Assembly: GCF_023913515.1 (NCBI RefSeq)
Contig: NZ_CP099393.1
Location: 1-64,000, forward strand
DNA from: Natronococcus sp. CG52
GTDB lineage: Archaea > Halobacteriota > Halobacteria > Halobacteriales > Natrialbaceae
Length of the DNA: 64,000 bases
Direction: 5' to 3'
Shown here: positions 28,201 to 35,947 of the stretch, piece after piece
Position numbering within the stretch: position 1 is the first letter of the stretch
How the letters are laid out: every line of letters begins with the position of its first letter
Made by a program: the position numbers and the translations under genes
Notes under the pieces: model-generated
Told to the model about the DNA's origin: nothing
Databases searched by the model: none
Seen by the model: the letters and a program-made list of their open reading frames with translations, nothing else

Positions 28201-29336
28201 ACGGTCATGAGCGCAAGCACGGCTGGGAACAAATCCCCGAGACACCGGGTATCGATCAGCCCGACGATGTCGGCGAAATCGTCGAAAACAATGATCCGAT
28301 CGATATCGATGGCCCATTTGACTTGATAATCGGAGAGACAAATGGTCACGAACTAATCTTCTGGATCTACGAAGGCACACTAGTCTTCGCCCAGGAAACG
28401 TTCGAAAAAGAGGAGGTCGCCGAGGAATCCAGTGAGGAAATTAACGAAGAGCGAACAGGAGAAGAGCAGGTCACCGAAGAAGAAATTGAAGACACTATTG
28501 AAGAGGAGCCGGACCAGGTCCTCGATAACGACCCGTATCACAGGTACGAAATCTATCACCTCGTTGCAAAGGGTGTCCAAGTCGTCATTCGAACAACGGG
28601 TGAGAAGATAGTCGACTACTTCGTCGAAGACGTCGAACAAGAACCTCGCTGCATACTCGCCGAAGAGGATATCGACATGACGGTTCAGGAGACCGAACGA
28701 GGGGAATTTGTTGCCTCTTCGAGCGAATACACGTCGTTCCTCGGAACGTTCGAACGGACAGCCAATCCAGTAGAGACTGAGCTTCGGTGTGTCGATGATC
28801 CAGAAGCAGTGATCCAAACGTACGCCGACGACCCGACCGACATCACTGACGGCAGTCTCGGCGAGAACGTCAGCGTCGAGTTCGTTGACGAGCGCGGACT
28901 CGACCTAGAGTGGCCCGAGGATGGCTTCGACGAGGGTGACGCTACCGAAATTGGACCGGACGTCGTTGCCTACGACGAAAGCAGTGATGAGTGGCTCATC
29001 ATCGAGGCAAAAACGACGACCAACACCGAGGCCATTGGAAAGGATCTGCTGGAGACCGATGCCTACGAGGGAGATGCACAGCTCCATGATGCGTGGATCC
29101 GGAATAGTCTTGAAAAGCTAGAAGATGAAGGAAAAATCGATTCAGAAATCGTCGATGAGATTGATTTCGCGCTCACCAGTGGAACCGTTAGTAAGGAACT
29201 CGTGCTCGTAAAAGATGTTGAGGGAGCAAGTCACAGAACGTTACGAGATCCACAAAACAATGACACAGACATTAGCACCGAAGACGTTGCAGGGATTGAC
29301 AAGGCAACTATCGTCGAATTAGCTGCAAACGAATAG
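25207..29336 (+). CDS. Secreted VWA / thrombospondin-3-repeat protein with C-terminal PD-(D/E)XK-like domain (candidate polymorphic toxin)
   Basis: About 1,375 residues. The body is open from 25230; the true start is probably ATG 25207 (MSFRRLIAC), one base out of frame at a T5 run (25233-25237); a sixth T gives a Sec signal MSFRRLIACFFAVLMVMSL ending TPALAG. Order: coiled/helical N-region, beta domains, VWA domain with MIDAS residues DESGSMSG, GGGTNTEAG and LLSDGKSNSG (~residues 495-670), Ca-binding TSP3-like repeats DTNGDGIPN, DTSGDGLLD, DTSGDGFIDS (~residues 675-790), a hydrophobic hinge VIPVVGTAVATGLLAYDVG, a Glu-rich stretch (~1055-1090), and a terminal domain with GPDVVAYDESS followed by EWLIIEAKTT, a D...EAK nuclease-like signature. 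The architecture resembles exported polymorphic toxins; the gene 4 nt downstream would be immunity. Alternatively an adhesin with a protein-binding end. Confidence 0.7.
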
Positions 29337-29340
29337 AACA

Positions 29341-30102
29341 ATGGTTGAATTCACCACAGAACAACAAGAACGCGCGGCAAAACAACTCGAGCGATATCGA
29401 TCGCGAGCTGAGAAGCACGAGAAGTTGTACGAAGAAGGGAAGGTGGAACAAAAACTCTCTACGTTCTTTTCTGGGTTGGCCAGTAAATACGATAAACTTG
29501 CCATATTATCTGTGTATCACGAGCAGACGATTGAGGCGCGAGAGTACTTCGAAACTTCGGCAGAATATTATCTGCGAAGTGCCGAAGAGAGCAGCGTTAC
29601 AGTTCCAACAACACTGACACTTGCCCGTGGCCTCTACAATGCTGCTCTTGCGGGCCATTCGGACTTGATTCGAGAGTTCGCTCGACAGATCACTGAGATA
29701 ATCCAAACAGCGGACATCGACCCTGATGAGCCAGATGCTGATCGATATTATTTCTCGGGGTGTCTCGCAGGCGCCATCCTCGACGACGTCAGCGACCATC
29801 TGCTGGACGGACTTGCCACAGTCAACGAGGGGAAACCGGAGACTCATGCCTTGTATGGCAGTGGGATTCTCGCATTCACTCGCGGGATTCGTAACGACGA
29901 TATCGATCAAATCGAAGACGGAATCACCACAATGATCGAATACCATACTCGCTCTACGAACGATGAGAACGTTGTCGATCTCGTCATGGCCCCAGAGGCG
30001 ACCGCCTTACTCATCATCTCACGCTGGATGGGGTATGAACTCGAGATTGACAGCGATCATATCCCCGCGGAACTGGCCGACGAGAGCGCTTCTACCCACT
30101 AA
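29341..30102 (+). CDS. Helical protein, candidate immunity protein for the secreted toxin
   Basis: 253 residues, all-alpha, cytosolic (no signal or membrane segment). It starts 4 nt after the stop of the VWA-nuclease gene, so it is almost surely co-expressed. Repeated amphipathic helices (YDKLAILSVYHEQTIEAREY, TLARGLYNAALAGHSDLIRE, DRYYFSGCLAGAILDDVSDH) recall TPR-like or Imm49-type immunity proteins, which are ~240-residue helical inhibitors of secreted toxins. I cannot confirm the family. No other gene follows on this strand, so the operon has just the two genes. Confidence 0.6.
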   Translation: MVEFTTEQQERAAKQLERYRSRAEKHEKLYEEGKVEQKLSTFFSGLASKYDKLAILSVYHEQTIEAREYFETSAEYYLRSAEESSVTVPTTLTLARGLYNAALAGHSDLIREFARQITEIIQTADIDPDEPDADRYYFSGCLAGAILDDVSDHLLDGLATVNEGKPETHALYGSGILAFTRGIRNDDIDQIEDGITTMIEYHTRSTNDENVVDLVMAPEATALLIISRWMGYELEIDSDHIPAELADESASTH

Positions 30103-30225
30103 ATTTCCATTTCCATTTAATGGTCGAGAGTCATTGTCCGTAGCACACAATTTAGTTTCCTGGATTCCATCAAAAAATCTACTGCAAGTATGGCGGTGTC
30201 GCCAAGTCAACCGAGATCCCCAATG

Positions 30226-31119
30226 CTACTCCGTAATTAGATCGTATGACCCGAGATATCGCGTCCACTCCGTTACTGACTCGAGCCTGCAGACAACTTG
30301 CTTGGTCCGTTCGTGTTCGAAGTCCACATGGTAAATGTAGTCACCAAGTTCGGTCGTTGACGGACGGGCATCGAGACGAGTGAGATCGAGATTCATCGCT
30401 GCCAGTACCCGGAGGACTTCTGCAGGGAATCCTGGGTTATCGCTTCCTGGATACACCAGCACCGTCGACTTCGAGCCGCTGTCCTCTGTTCGTGATCTCT
30501 CAAACTTGAGAAAGCGTGTGACGTTGTTTTCCACGTCTTGGATATCGGTTGCAACCGCTTCCAGACCGAAGTCGTCAGCAAGATCAGGATGTGCAATCGC
30601 TGCGATCGATTCGTCCTCAGCGGCCATTTTGACGCCGGCAGAAGTACTGTCGATTTCTTGTTGTTCTACGTCGGGATACTTTTCTTCAAGAAACGAGCTA
30701 CTCTGGGCGAGCGCCTGTGGATGACTGGCGATTACCTCAAAATCAGCTGACTGCGCAATGAGTGTATGGCGTATCTCCTCGGTCGCCTCTGCCGTTATGA
30801 AGAGGTCTTCTTCGATGAGGATATCTAACGTGTCGATGACTGCACCCTGAATCGAGTTCTCGATCGGGAGTACCCCAGCGTCGATGTCCTCGTTCGTGAC
30901 GGCCGCCGCAACCTCAAACATCGTCTCGTAGAATTCGACGTCGTCCGACGTCTGAAGTGCCGCCCGATGGGAGTAACTTCCGGCTGGCCCCAGTGTGCCA
31001 ACCGTCTGTTGGCCAGTGTCCCCTCCACTGGTTGCTGCTGCAGATTGAGTTGATACTGCTCCGATTGCAAGCGCTGCTCCTGTCCGATTCAAGAATTTTC
31101 GACGATCGATATACTCCAT
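30226..31119 (-). CDS. pheA: Prephenate dehydratase with twin-arginine signal (exported PheA)
   Basis: Converts prephenate to phenylpyruvate. After a Tat-type signal (DRRKFLNRTGAALAIGAVS ending AAATSGG) comes a complete catalytic domain: VGTLGPAGSYSHRAAL, VLPIENSIQGAVIDTLD, ALAQSSSFLEEKYP, and the TRF motif in NNVTRFLKF. An ACT domain follows (GFPAEVLRVLAAMNLDLTRL, ARPSTTELGDYIYHVDFE), corresponding to the Phe-binding ESRP region. Normal haloarchaeal PheA is cytosolic and begins directly at the MxTLGPxG strand, so this copy is an exported paralogue, comparable in concept to periplasmic cyclohexadienyl dehydratase in bacteria. ATG at 31119 chosen; ATG 31125 also possible. The gene stands alone. 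Confidence 0.8.
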   Translation of the reverse strand: MEYIDRRKFLNRTGAALAIGAVSTQSAAATSGGDTGQQTVGTLGPAGSYSHRAALQTSDDVEFYETMFEVAAAVTNEDIDAGVLPIENSIQGAVIDTLDILIEEDLFITAEATEEIRHTLIAQSADFEVIASHPQALAQSSSFLEEKYPDVEQQEIDSTSAGVKMAAEDESIAAIAHPDLADDFGLEAVATDIQDVENNVTRFLKFERSRTEDSGSKSTVLVYPGSDNPGFPAEVLRVLAAMNLDLTRLDARPSTTELGDYIYHVDFEHERTKQVVCRLESVTEWTRYLGSYDLITE

Positions 31120-31246
31120 TAGCATATTCACGTAATACAACGATAAATTATAAACAATATCCTATCCAGAATGATATATAACTATACTTTACAGGTCACT
31201 CACCGCACCGTGTACACTTATACGTTAATCATAAGCTAGATGCTGT

Positions 31247-31360
31247 GTGCCGGTTTCGCGGGCCAAACCAATTGACCACCTCTATGAGGAATGTGCTGCG
31301 TACGATCTCGTCATTGTTTCCGACGCCCCATTAGCAAGGGCACTATTCGTACGGATATGA
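31247..31360 (+). pseudogene. Short fragment of a haloarchaeal gene (N-terminal type segment)
   Basis: 37 codons, PVSRAKPIDHLYEECAAYDL then VIVSDAPLARALFVRI and stop. The pattern I(D/E)xLYEECxxYDLVIVxDAPLAxAL is one I associate with the start of a large haloarchaeal PD-(D/E)XK/ATP-dependent nuclease. Only this piece remains within the 385-base gap 31141-31525; the rest of the gap is AT-rich with no gene. Confidence 0.4.
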
Positions 31361-31525
31361 TGAACTCAATTTCCAACATCAATACTGACTAAGCGAAGGG
31401 CAAGCAGCAGCAACCAAATTCAATATAAGTATTACTCATCATACCTGGATCCGACAGTAGATTGTGTCGGGATCAACTGCGTCTACCCATCACGGCTATT
31501 AGAGGCGCGATCAAATTCGAAGTCT

Positions 31526-32539
31526 ATGCACGTCGCAGCTTTTACCGAACTGAATGGGCCGAACGGCGTGGAACTCATCGAACGACCGACTCCAGAACCA
31601 AGTACAGACGAGGTGATCGTGGACGTGGAGGCGTGTTCGATCAACCGCCACGACCTCTGGATCCTCGAGGGTGATTCAGCGATGGTCGACGCTGACGACC
31701 TACCGTTTATTAGCGGCCTCGACGTTGCTGGCATCGTTCGGCTCGTCGGCGACAACGTGACCAGAGTCGAGCCGGGAGACCGAGTCGTCCTCTGTCCGAA
31801 CGAGACTTGCGGGACGTGTCGATTCTGTCGTGAGGGTCCCGAGAACCGCTGTGAGTCCTTCGGACTCTTTCATGGCGGACTCGCAGAAGCAGCTTGCGTC
31901 GATGCGGATCGACTCGTACGACTTCCAGACGCCGTCGACGCGACGACTGCCGCAGCGCTCCCGACCGCGTACGTAACCGCCTATCATATGCTTCAACGGG
32001 CAGGTGTTGGATCCGGCGATCTCATCTTTATCCCGGGCGCCACAGGCGGCGTCGGCATCGCATGTGTGCAGCTCGCAACCACCTTCGGCGCTAAAACCAT
32101 CGGGACGTCCTCCTCGCTGAAGAAACTCGAACAACTTGAGGCACAGGGACTGGATCACCCTATCGAGGGAACCGATCCCGAATCGCTCCACGATGCGGTG
32201 GCAGCTGTCGGACGGCCGGACGCAGTCTTGAATCACCTCGGCGGAGCATACACCGAACTTGGACAGAAACTGCTCCGGCGCGATGGCACGATGGTCGTCT
32301 GCGGACGAACCGCCGGCGCTCGCTCCGAGATTGATATTCCGGACCTCTTCCTCGGGCACAAACGGATCATTGGTAGCACAATGGGTCCACAAACCGACTT
32401 AGAGACACTCGTCGATCTCGTTGCTGATGGCGAACTCGTTCCCACGATTGACCGAACGTATCCGTTGGCGGAGACAGCCCAAGCATTCGCCGCAATGCAA
32501 GACCGCGAGAACGTTGGAAAACTCGTTATCACCGTTTAG
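31526..32539 (+). CDS. Zinc-dependent alcohol dehydrogenase (MDR family)
   Basis: 337 residues of the medium-chain dehydrogenase/reductase superfamily. Catalytic zinc region EACSINRHDLWILEG, structural zinc loop CPNETCGTCRFCREGPENRC (four Cys), Rossmann motif GATGGVGIACVQLATTFGA, then HLGGAYTELGQKLLRRDGTM. Oxidises an alcohol or reduces an aldehyde/quinone with NAD(P); the substrate cannot be read from sequence. ATG at 31526 gives the standard opening MHVAAFTELNGPNG. Monocistronic; followed directly by an IS200/IS605-type end at 32537. Confidence 0.8.
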   Translation: MHVAAFTELNGPNGVELIERPTPEPSTDEVIVDVEACSINRHDLWILEGDSAMVDADDLPFISGLDVAGIVRLVGDNVTRVEPGDRVVLCPNETCGTCRFCREGPENRCESFGLFHGGLAEAACVDADRLVRLPDAVDATTAAALPTAYVTAYHMLQRAGVGSGDLIFIPGATGGVGIACVQLATTFGAKTIGTSSSLKKLEQLEAQGLDHPIEGTDPESLHDAVAAVGRPDAVLNHLGGAYTELGQKLLRRDGTMVVCGRTAGARSEIDIPDLFLGHKRIIGSTMGPQTDLETLVDLVADGELVPTIDRTYPLAETAQAFAAMQDRENVGKLVITV

Positions 32540-32768
32540 CTTTAATCGAAGGCCTGAGCCCCTTCCTCAGTGAGCGAAGTGAGTACGGAAGAGTACACGC
32601 CCGCAAGGTGGTTTTCGTGTCAAGAGGAAGTCTGAATTCAATGGTCAGCTTCGAAGTTTCCTGGCTGGAAGCGTTGGTGTCGGGTCGTGAGATCCAACCG
32701 GTCAAGGTGAACCGAATACTCGAGTAACCAGTGAACCGTCTCGGGGTTAAGCCCCGAGGCGGTTCACA
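32537..32768 (+). mobile_element. Non-autonomous IS200/IS605-type element (PATE-like) with 3' hairpin
   Basis: Begins TTAGCTTTAATCGAAGGC with CTTCCTCAGTGAGCGAAG, the same motif as at 35301 (TTAGCCTTAATCGAAGGC, GAGCGAAGCGAG), a left end I associate with haloarchaeal IS1341/IS200-605 elements. It ends in a 37-nt hairpin (32731-32767; stem 15 of 16 paired, GTGAACCG...CGGTTCAC, loop TTAA). The hairpin top TCGGGGTTAAGCCCCGAG parallels the one 3' of tnpB (CTCGGGGCTTGACCCCGAG). No transposase inside. Matches palindrome-associated elements derived from IS605 by deletion. Confidence 0.5.
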
Positions 32769-32791
32769 TGGCGCTCGAAACGCGCTACACA

Positions 32792-33349
32792 TCAGAGATC
32801 GTCCCTCGGCTGAGGCGATCGACTCTCGCTCAAGAGGTGAGTAAGCGTTCGTTTGACGCGTTCTGGATTCGGAACACTACGGAAGGTAACGTCTTCGGTC
32901 GATGTCCCGGCAGTGTAAATGACGACATTACCGAACGAGAGCGCACGTTCGAGCGCAGACTGGTTGTACGCGGTGTTCTGCACCCTGTCGAGTCGAATCT
33001 GCGTGACGTCGCGGGAGATCAGCCCGTACTTGACGTAAATTTCCTCGTCGGTAATAACGTACAAGAGTCGAATCCAGCTGAGGTATGTCAAGCACACTTT
33101 ACCGACACCGACTAGGACCAGCACCAGCGGTAGGTAGGCAGTCCAGGACGGCGCGCCTGTGCCAGGAACGATCGTCGAGAGCCAGACCGTGAGTACGATC
33201 CCGACCGAGATGATGAGAACACCGAACGCGATCGAGGACGCGATGGTGAGCCATGACGGCCGACCCGCCCATCGAATCTGCTCGCCGTCGGTCAGATGGA
33301 GCCAGTCGGCATCAGCGAGTTCCCTGTGGGAAGACTGCATATCGTCCAT
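32792..33349 (-). CDS. YdbS-type bacterial PH-domain membrane protein
   Basis: 185 residues. N-terminal soluble segment with LTDGEQIRWAGRPSW, two adjacent membrane helices (IASSIAFGVLIISVGIVLTV and TAYLPLVLVLVGVGKVCLTY), then a bPH2 domain: YVITDEEIYVKYGLISRDVT followed by QIRLDRVQNTAYNQSALER and VVIYTAGTSTEDVTFRSV. The layout is that of YdbS/DUF304 proteins, thought to act at the membrane; molecular role unknown. Starts at 33349 or, three codons in, at 33340. Intact; no linked partner. Confidence 0.8.
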   Translation of the reverse strand: MDDMQSSHRELADADWLHLTDGEQIRWAGRPSWLTIASSIAFGVLIISVGIVLTVWLSTIVPGTGAPSWTAYLPLVLVLVGVGKVCLTYLSWIRLLYVITDEEIYVKYGLISRDVTQIRLDRVQNTAYNQSALERALSFGNVVIYTAGTSTEDVTFRSVPNPERVKRTLTHLLSESRSPQPRDDL

Positions 33350-33843
33350 CGGTTCTACTCCCCTAAGCCTTTATTCTGGTCAATCCGAACCGTGTGCCTA
33401 CTGGCGGCATCTAGACCGAACGGAAGCGAGCCGTCCTCCTTGTTCTTTGTCGGCGTTTCCGATTCGGGGCGATGCCGAACTTCGAAGCATCGATCGTCGA
33501 GGTCCACCGCTCACACAGTCCCGCGGCGCAACAACGTGTACCATTCGAGCGCGAGGACGACGTGAGCCCGAGACGCGTACTCGAATTTGGCGAAGGACTC
33601 GAGGATTGCCTAGGCGTGATCGCGTTAGAGCATCACGTCACGAACATTCTTCATGGATTGTGTTCATGAATGAACCTCATTAGTGAATAGAATGGAGTGC
33701 CAGTTCGGGATTCACAGGCGGTCGAGGCGGATGCCCCGACCTTTGAGGGCGGAGAGGAAGCTGACACTTGGGAAGAAACCCACGCAGCAAAAACAATCTG
33801 TCCTCCGATCATTAAGTAAGTACAGACAATAATGTGAAACACA
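33350..33843. other. Gene-poor stretch 5' of tnpB
   Basis: Contains an unconvincing 65-codon plus-strand frame at 33472-33669 (ASIVEVHRSHSPAAQQ ... LGVIALEHHVTNIL), which may be a gene fragment. The last ~180 bases should include the left end of the IS element, but I cannot mark it exactly. No TnpA (Y1 transposase) gene is present. Confidence 0.4.
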
Positions 33844-35061
33844 GTGAAGTACCGTCGTACCGCCGTTATCAAGCTCGACACGCCCGACGGAGCCGACCCG
33901 CTCCTCCAAGAGACTGTCGAGCAGTTCAAACACTGCGCCAACACCGCGAGCGAGTGGTGCTGGCACGGCGACGACGGCTACCATGTCACCTCGAAAGCCA
34001 AAGCCGAACGAGCCCTCTACGACCAACTCAAAGACGAAACCGACCTGACCGCGAATCTCGTCCAGAAAGGCATCCGTAGAGCGGTCGAGGCCGTCAAAAG
34101 TGGCGTCGAACGCCTCAACCGTGGAGAAAACACCTCGCAACCCTATTTCTCGGCAGACAGCGCGGTGTACGACAAGCGAAGCGCGACGTTCCACCGCGAC
34201 CGCGTATCCCTCTCCACCATAGACGGACGCATCGAGTGTGACTACATCCTCCCCGACGACTCGGAGACACCGCCGACCAAATACGTCTCCGACGAGGACT
34301 TCGAGTTTCGGATGGCTCACCTGCAGTACTACGACAACGACTGGTACCTCCACGCTTCGATGCGAAAAGTCGAGGCTGACGAGGAGATACCTGAATCCGA
34401 GTCCAAGCACAGTACAGTCCTTGGTGTGGATTTGGGCGTCAACAACCTCGCGGTTGCTTCAACGGGCCGATTCTGGTCGGCAGACGAGATCAACCACTGG
34501 CGTCGAGAATACGAGAAGCGCCGTGGGTCGCTCCAGCGGTGTGGCTCTCGTTACGCCCACGAGAACATCGAAGCCGTTGGGCGGAAAGAGTACAGGCGAT
34601 TCGAGATACATCTGCACACGCTGGCGAACGAACTCATTGAGGAAGCCGTCGAGAACGACTGCTCGCACATCGTCTTCGAGGACTTAACGTACATCCGCGA
34701 GAACATCCCCGAAGCGACGTGGCAACATGTATGGGCGTTCCGACGCCTCTACGGGTACGTTGAGTACAAGGCCGATGAGTATGGCGTCGAAGTGGTGCGG
34801 GTTGACCCTCGGAACACGTCGAACAACGCTTCGACGTGTGAGTTTACCCACGATAACAATCGGTCGGGAGAGGCGTTCGAGTGCCAAAAGTATAGGTACG
34901 AGAATCACGCCGATTACAATGCTGCGAAGAACATCGGATTGCAGTATCTCCGTCGTCGGCAAAATGCAGACGATGGAGGCGCACCCGTAGACGTGCGCTT
35001 GAATCGCGGGACGGTGAACGTGAGTGGGGAGTACGTGCCCCCTGCCTCTGCTGAGGCATAG
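33844..35061 (+). CDS. tnpB: TnpB, IS200/IS605-family RNA-guided endonuclease, altered zinc finger
   Basis: 405 residues from GTG 33844. RuvC acidic residues are present: VLGVDLGVNNLAVAS (Asp I), HIVFEDLTYIRENIP (Glu II), NHADYNAAKNIGLQ (Asp III). The zinc ribbon before Asp III is damaged: the first pair reads C-E-F-T and the second C-Q-K-Y, so two of four expected Cys are lost. TnpB cuts DNA guided by an omega RNA made from the element's right end. No tnpA is nearby, so the copy cannot transpose by itself. The C-terminal ~30 codons overlap the expected omega RNA scaffold region. Confidence 0.85.
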   Translation: MKYRRTAVIKLDTPDGADPLLQETVEQFKHCANTASEWCWHGDDGYHVTSKAKAERALYDQLKDETDLTANLVQKGIRRAVEAVKSGVERLNRGENTSQPYFSADSAVYDKRSATFHRDRVSLSTIDGRIECDYILPDDSETPPTKYVSDEDFEFRMAHLQYYDNDWYLHASMRKVEADEEIPESESKHSTVLGVDLGVNNLAVASTGRFWSADEINHWRREYEKRRGSLQRCGSRYAHENIEAVGRKEYRRFEIHLHTLANELIEEAVENDCSHIVFEDLTYIRENIPEATWQHVWAFRRLYGYVEYKADEYGVEVVRVDPRNTSNNASTCEFTHDNNRSGEAFECQKYRYENHADYNAAKNIGLQYLRRRQNADDGGAPVDVRLNRGTVNVSGEYVPPASAEA

Positions 35062-35115
35062 AACGGGAGTCCACGCGAAAGCCTCGGGGCTTGACCCCGA
35101 GGCAGTTTACATACC
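35040..35115 (+). ncRNA. Putative omega RNA 3' end / IS right end with hairpin
   Basis: Right after the tnpB stop, a perfect 10-bp stem (35081-35103, GCCTCGGGG...CCCCGAGGC) is followed by AGTTTACA, the typical end of haloarchaeal IS1341-type elements. In TnpB systems the RNA scaffold ends at the right end and the guide is the next ~16-20 bases (from about 35112). RNA boundaries are inferred. Confidence 0.5.
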
Positions 35116-35136
35116 ACCGCTTCATGTCTGTGAGCG

Positions 35137-35302
35137 GTTCGTAATCGCTAGGGACCTAGATTCGGGGTATCAACCACAACGCTGCCCATTGCTGCTACCG
35201 AGCAGAACCGAAAGGAGACTCGAGGAAGCGCTTTTCGTAATCGCACGTCAGGAGATGGGCGAAAGTCCAACGACGAACTTCGGCCGGATTATTACTCTTT
35301 AG
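35137..35302 (+). pseudogene. Possible gene tail next to the IS right end
   Basis: About 54 codons, FVIARDLDSGYQPQRCPLLL then RTERRLEEALFVIARQEMG and a final TTNFGRIITL with stop. Protein-like but unrecognised. It may be the 3' part of a gene into which the TnpB element inserted. Confidence 0.3.
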
Positions 35303-35375
35303 CCTTAATCGAAGGCACTAAGCACCCTTCCTTGGCGAGCGAAGCGAGCAGGGAGGGGACACGGACAACCAGTGA
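35301..35375 (+). repeat. Second copy of IS200/IS605 left-end motif
   Basis: TTAGCCTTAATCGAAGGC followed by CCCTTCCTTGGCGAGCGAAG and ending in ACCAGTGAAC, parallel to 32537-32736. The GAGCGAAGCGAG core can form a small hairpin. Lies directly before the thermosome fragment, so this insertion may be what truncated that gene. Confidence 0.5.
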
Positions 35376-35443
35376 ACAAAGTAGCCCCGGCTGCAATACC
35401 GGTGCATGCCTCATGTTCGCGTGTTGAGCACCGGTGGAACGAT

Positions 35444-35578
35444 CGCATCGACGACGTCATCGCAGCTGGCGATCTTAAGGGCGGTCAGGTCGACAGTGAT
35501 GATGACGACGACGCAGGCGGCCCGCCTGCCGGTAGCCCCGGCGGCGGAATGGGCGGCGGTATGGGAGGTATGATATGA
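35444..35578 (+). pseudogene. C-terminal fragment of a thermosome (group II chaperonin) subunit
   Basis: 44 codons: RIDDVIAAGDLKGGQ, an Asp run, then PGGGMGGGMGGMI and stop. RIDDVIAAGDL is the conserved last strand of archaeal thermosome subunits, and the Gly-Met tail is diagnostic. The upstream ~500 codons are absent; before it lies the IS left-end repeat. It marks the join between the mobile zone and the orderly GC-rich region. A functional thermosome must be encoded elsewhere. Confidence 0.8.
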
Positions 35579-35947
35579 ATTCCTGAAAGGAAGGAGGGAG
35601 AATAAATAAGGTATGCTACTACGCTTAATAATACGTCAAGGTAAACGAGGGCTAAAATCCCCTCCGAAGACTACTGAACCTGTGCAAATCGACAGAGACG
35701 CATTTTTGATTAGGCCGGTAGTGTCGCTCTGAACACCCTTTGTGTGCGAAATCTGACCTAGCGCAATCATCATATAATACCCTCCACAATTAGGAAACTC
35801 TTGGCCTCGAGAGCAACGAAGGATGACGGTCAACGTCCGAATCAGCACATCTCTCTCCGAGAACTCGAGCCAGTCGCCACAACTGCGCACTGATGTGTTT
35901 GAATGTGGACAAATCTTCATGGTGCTCGAGAGTATACCGCTTGTAAG

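Noticed and set aside
33472-33669. 65-codon plus-strand gene before tnpB
   Set aside because: Some protein-like stretches but no recognisable family, start or ending; at most a fragment.
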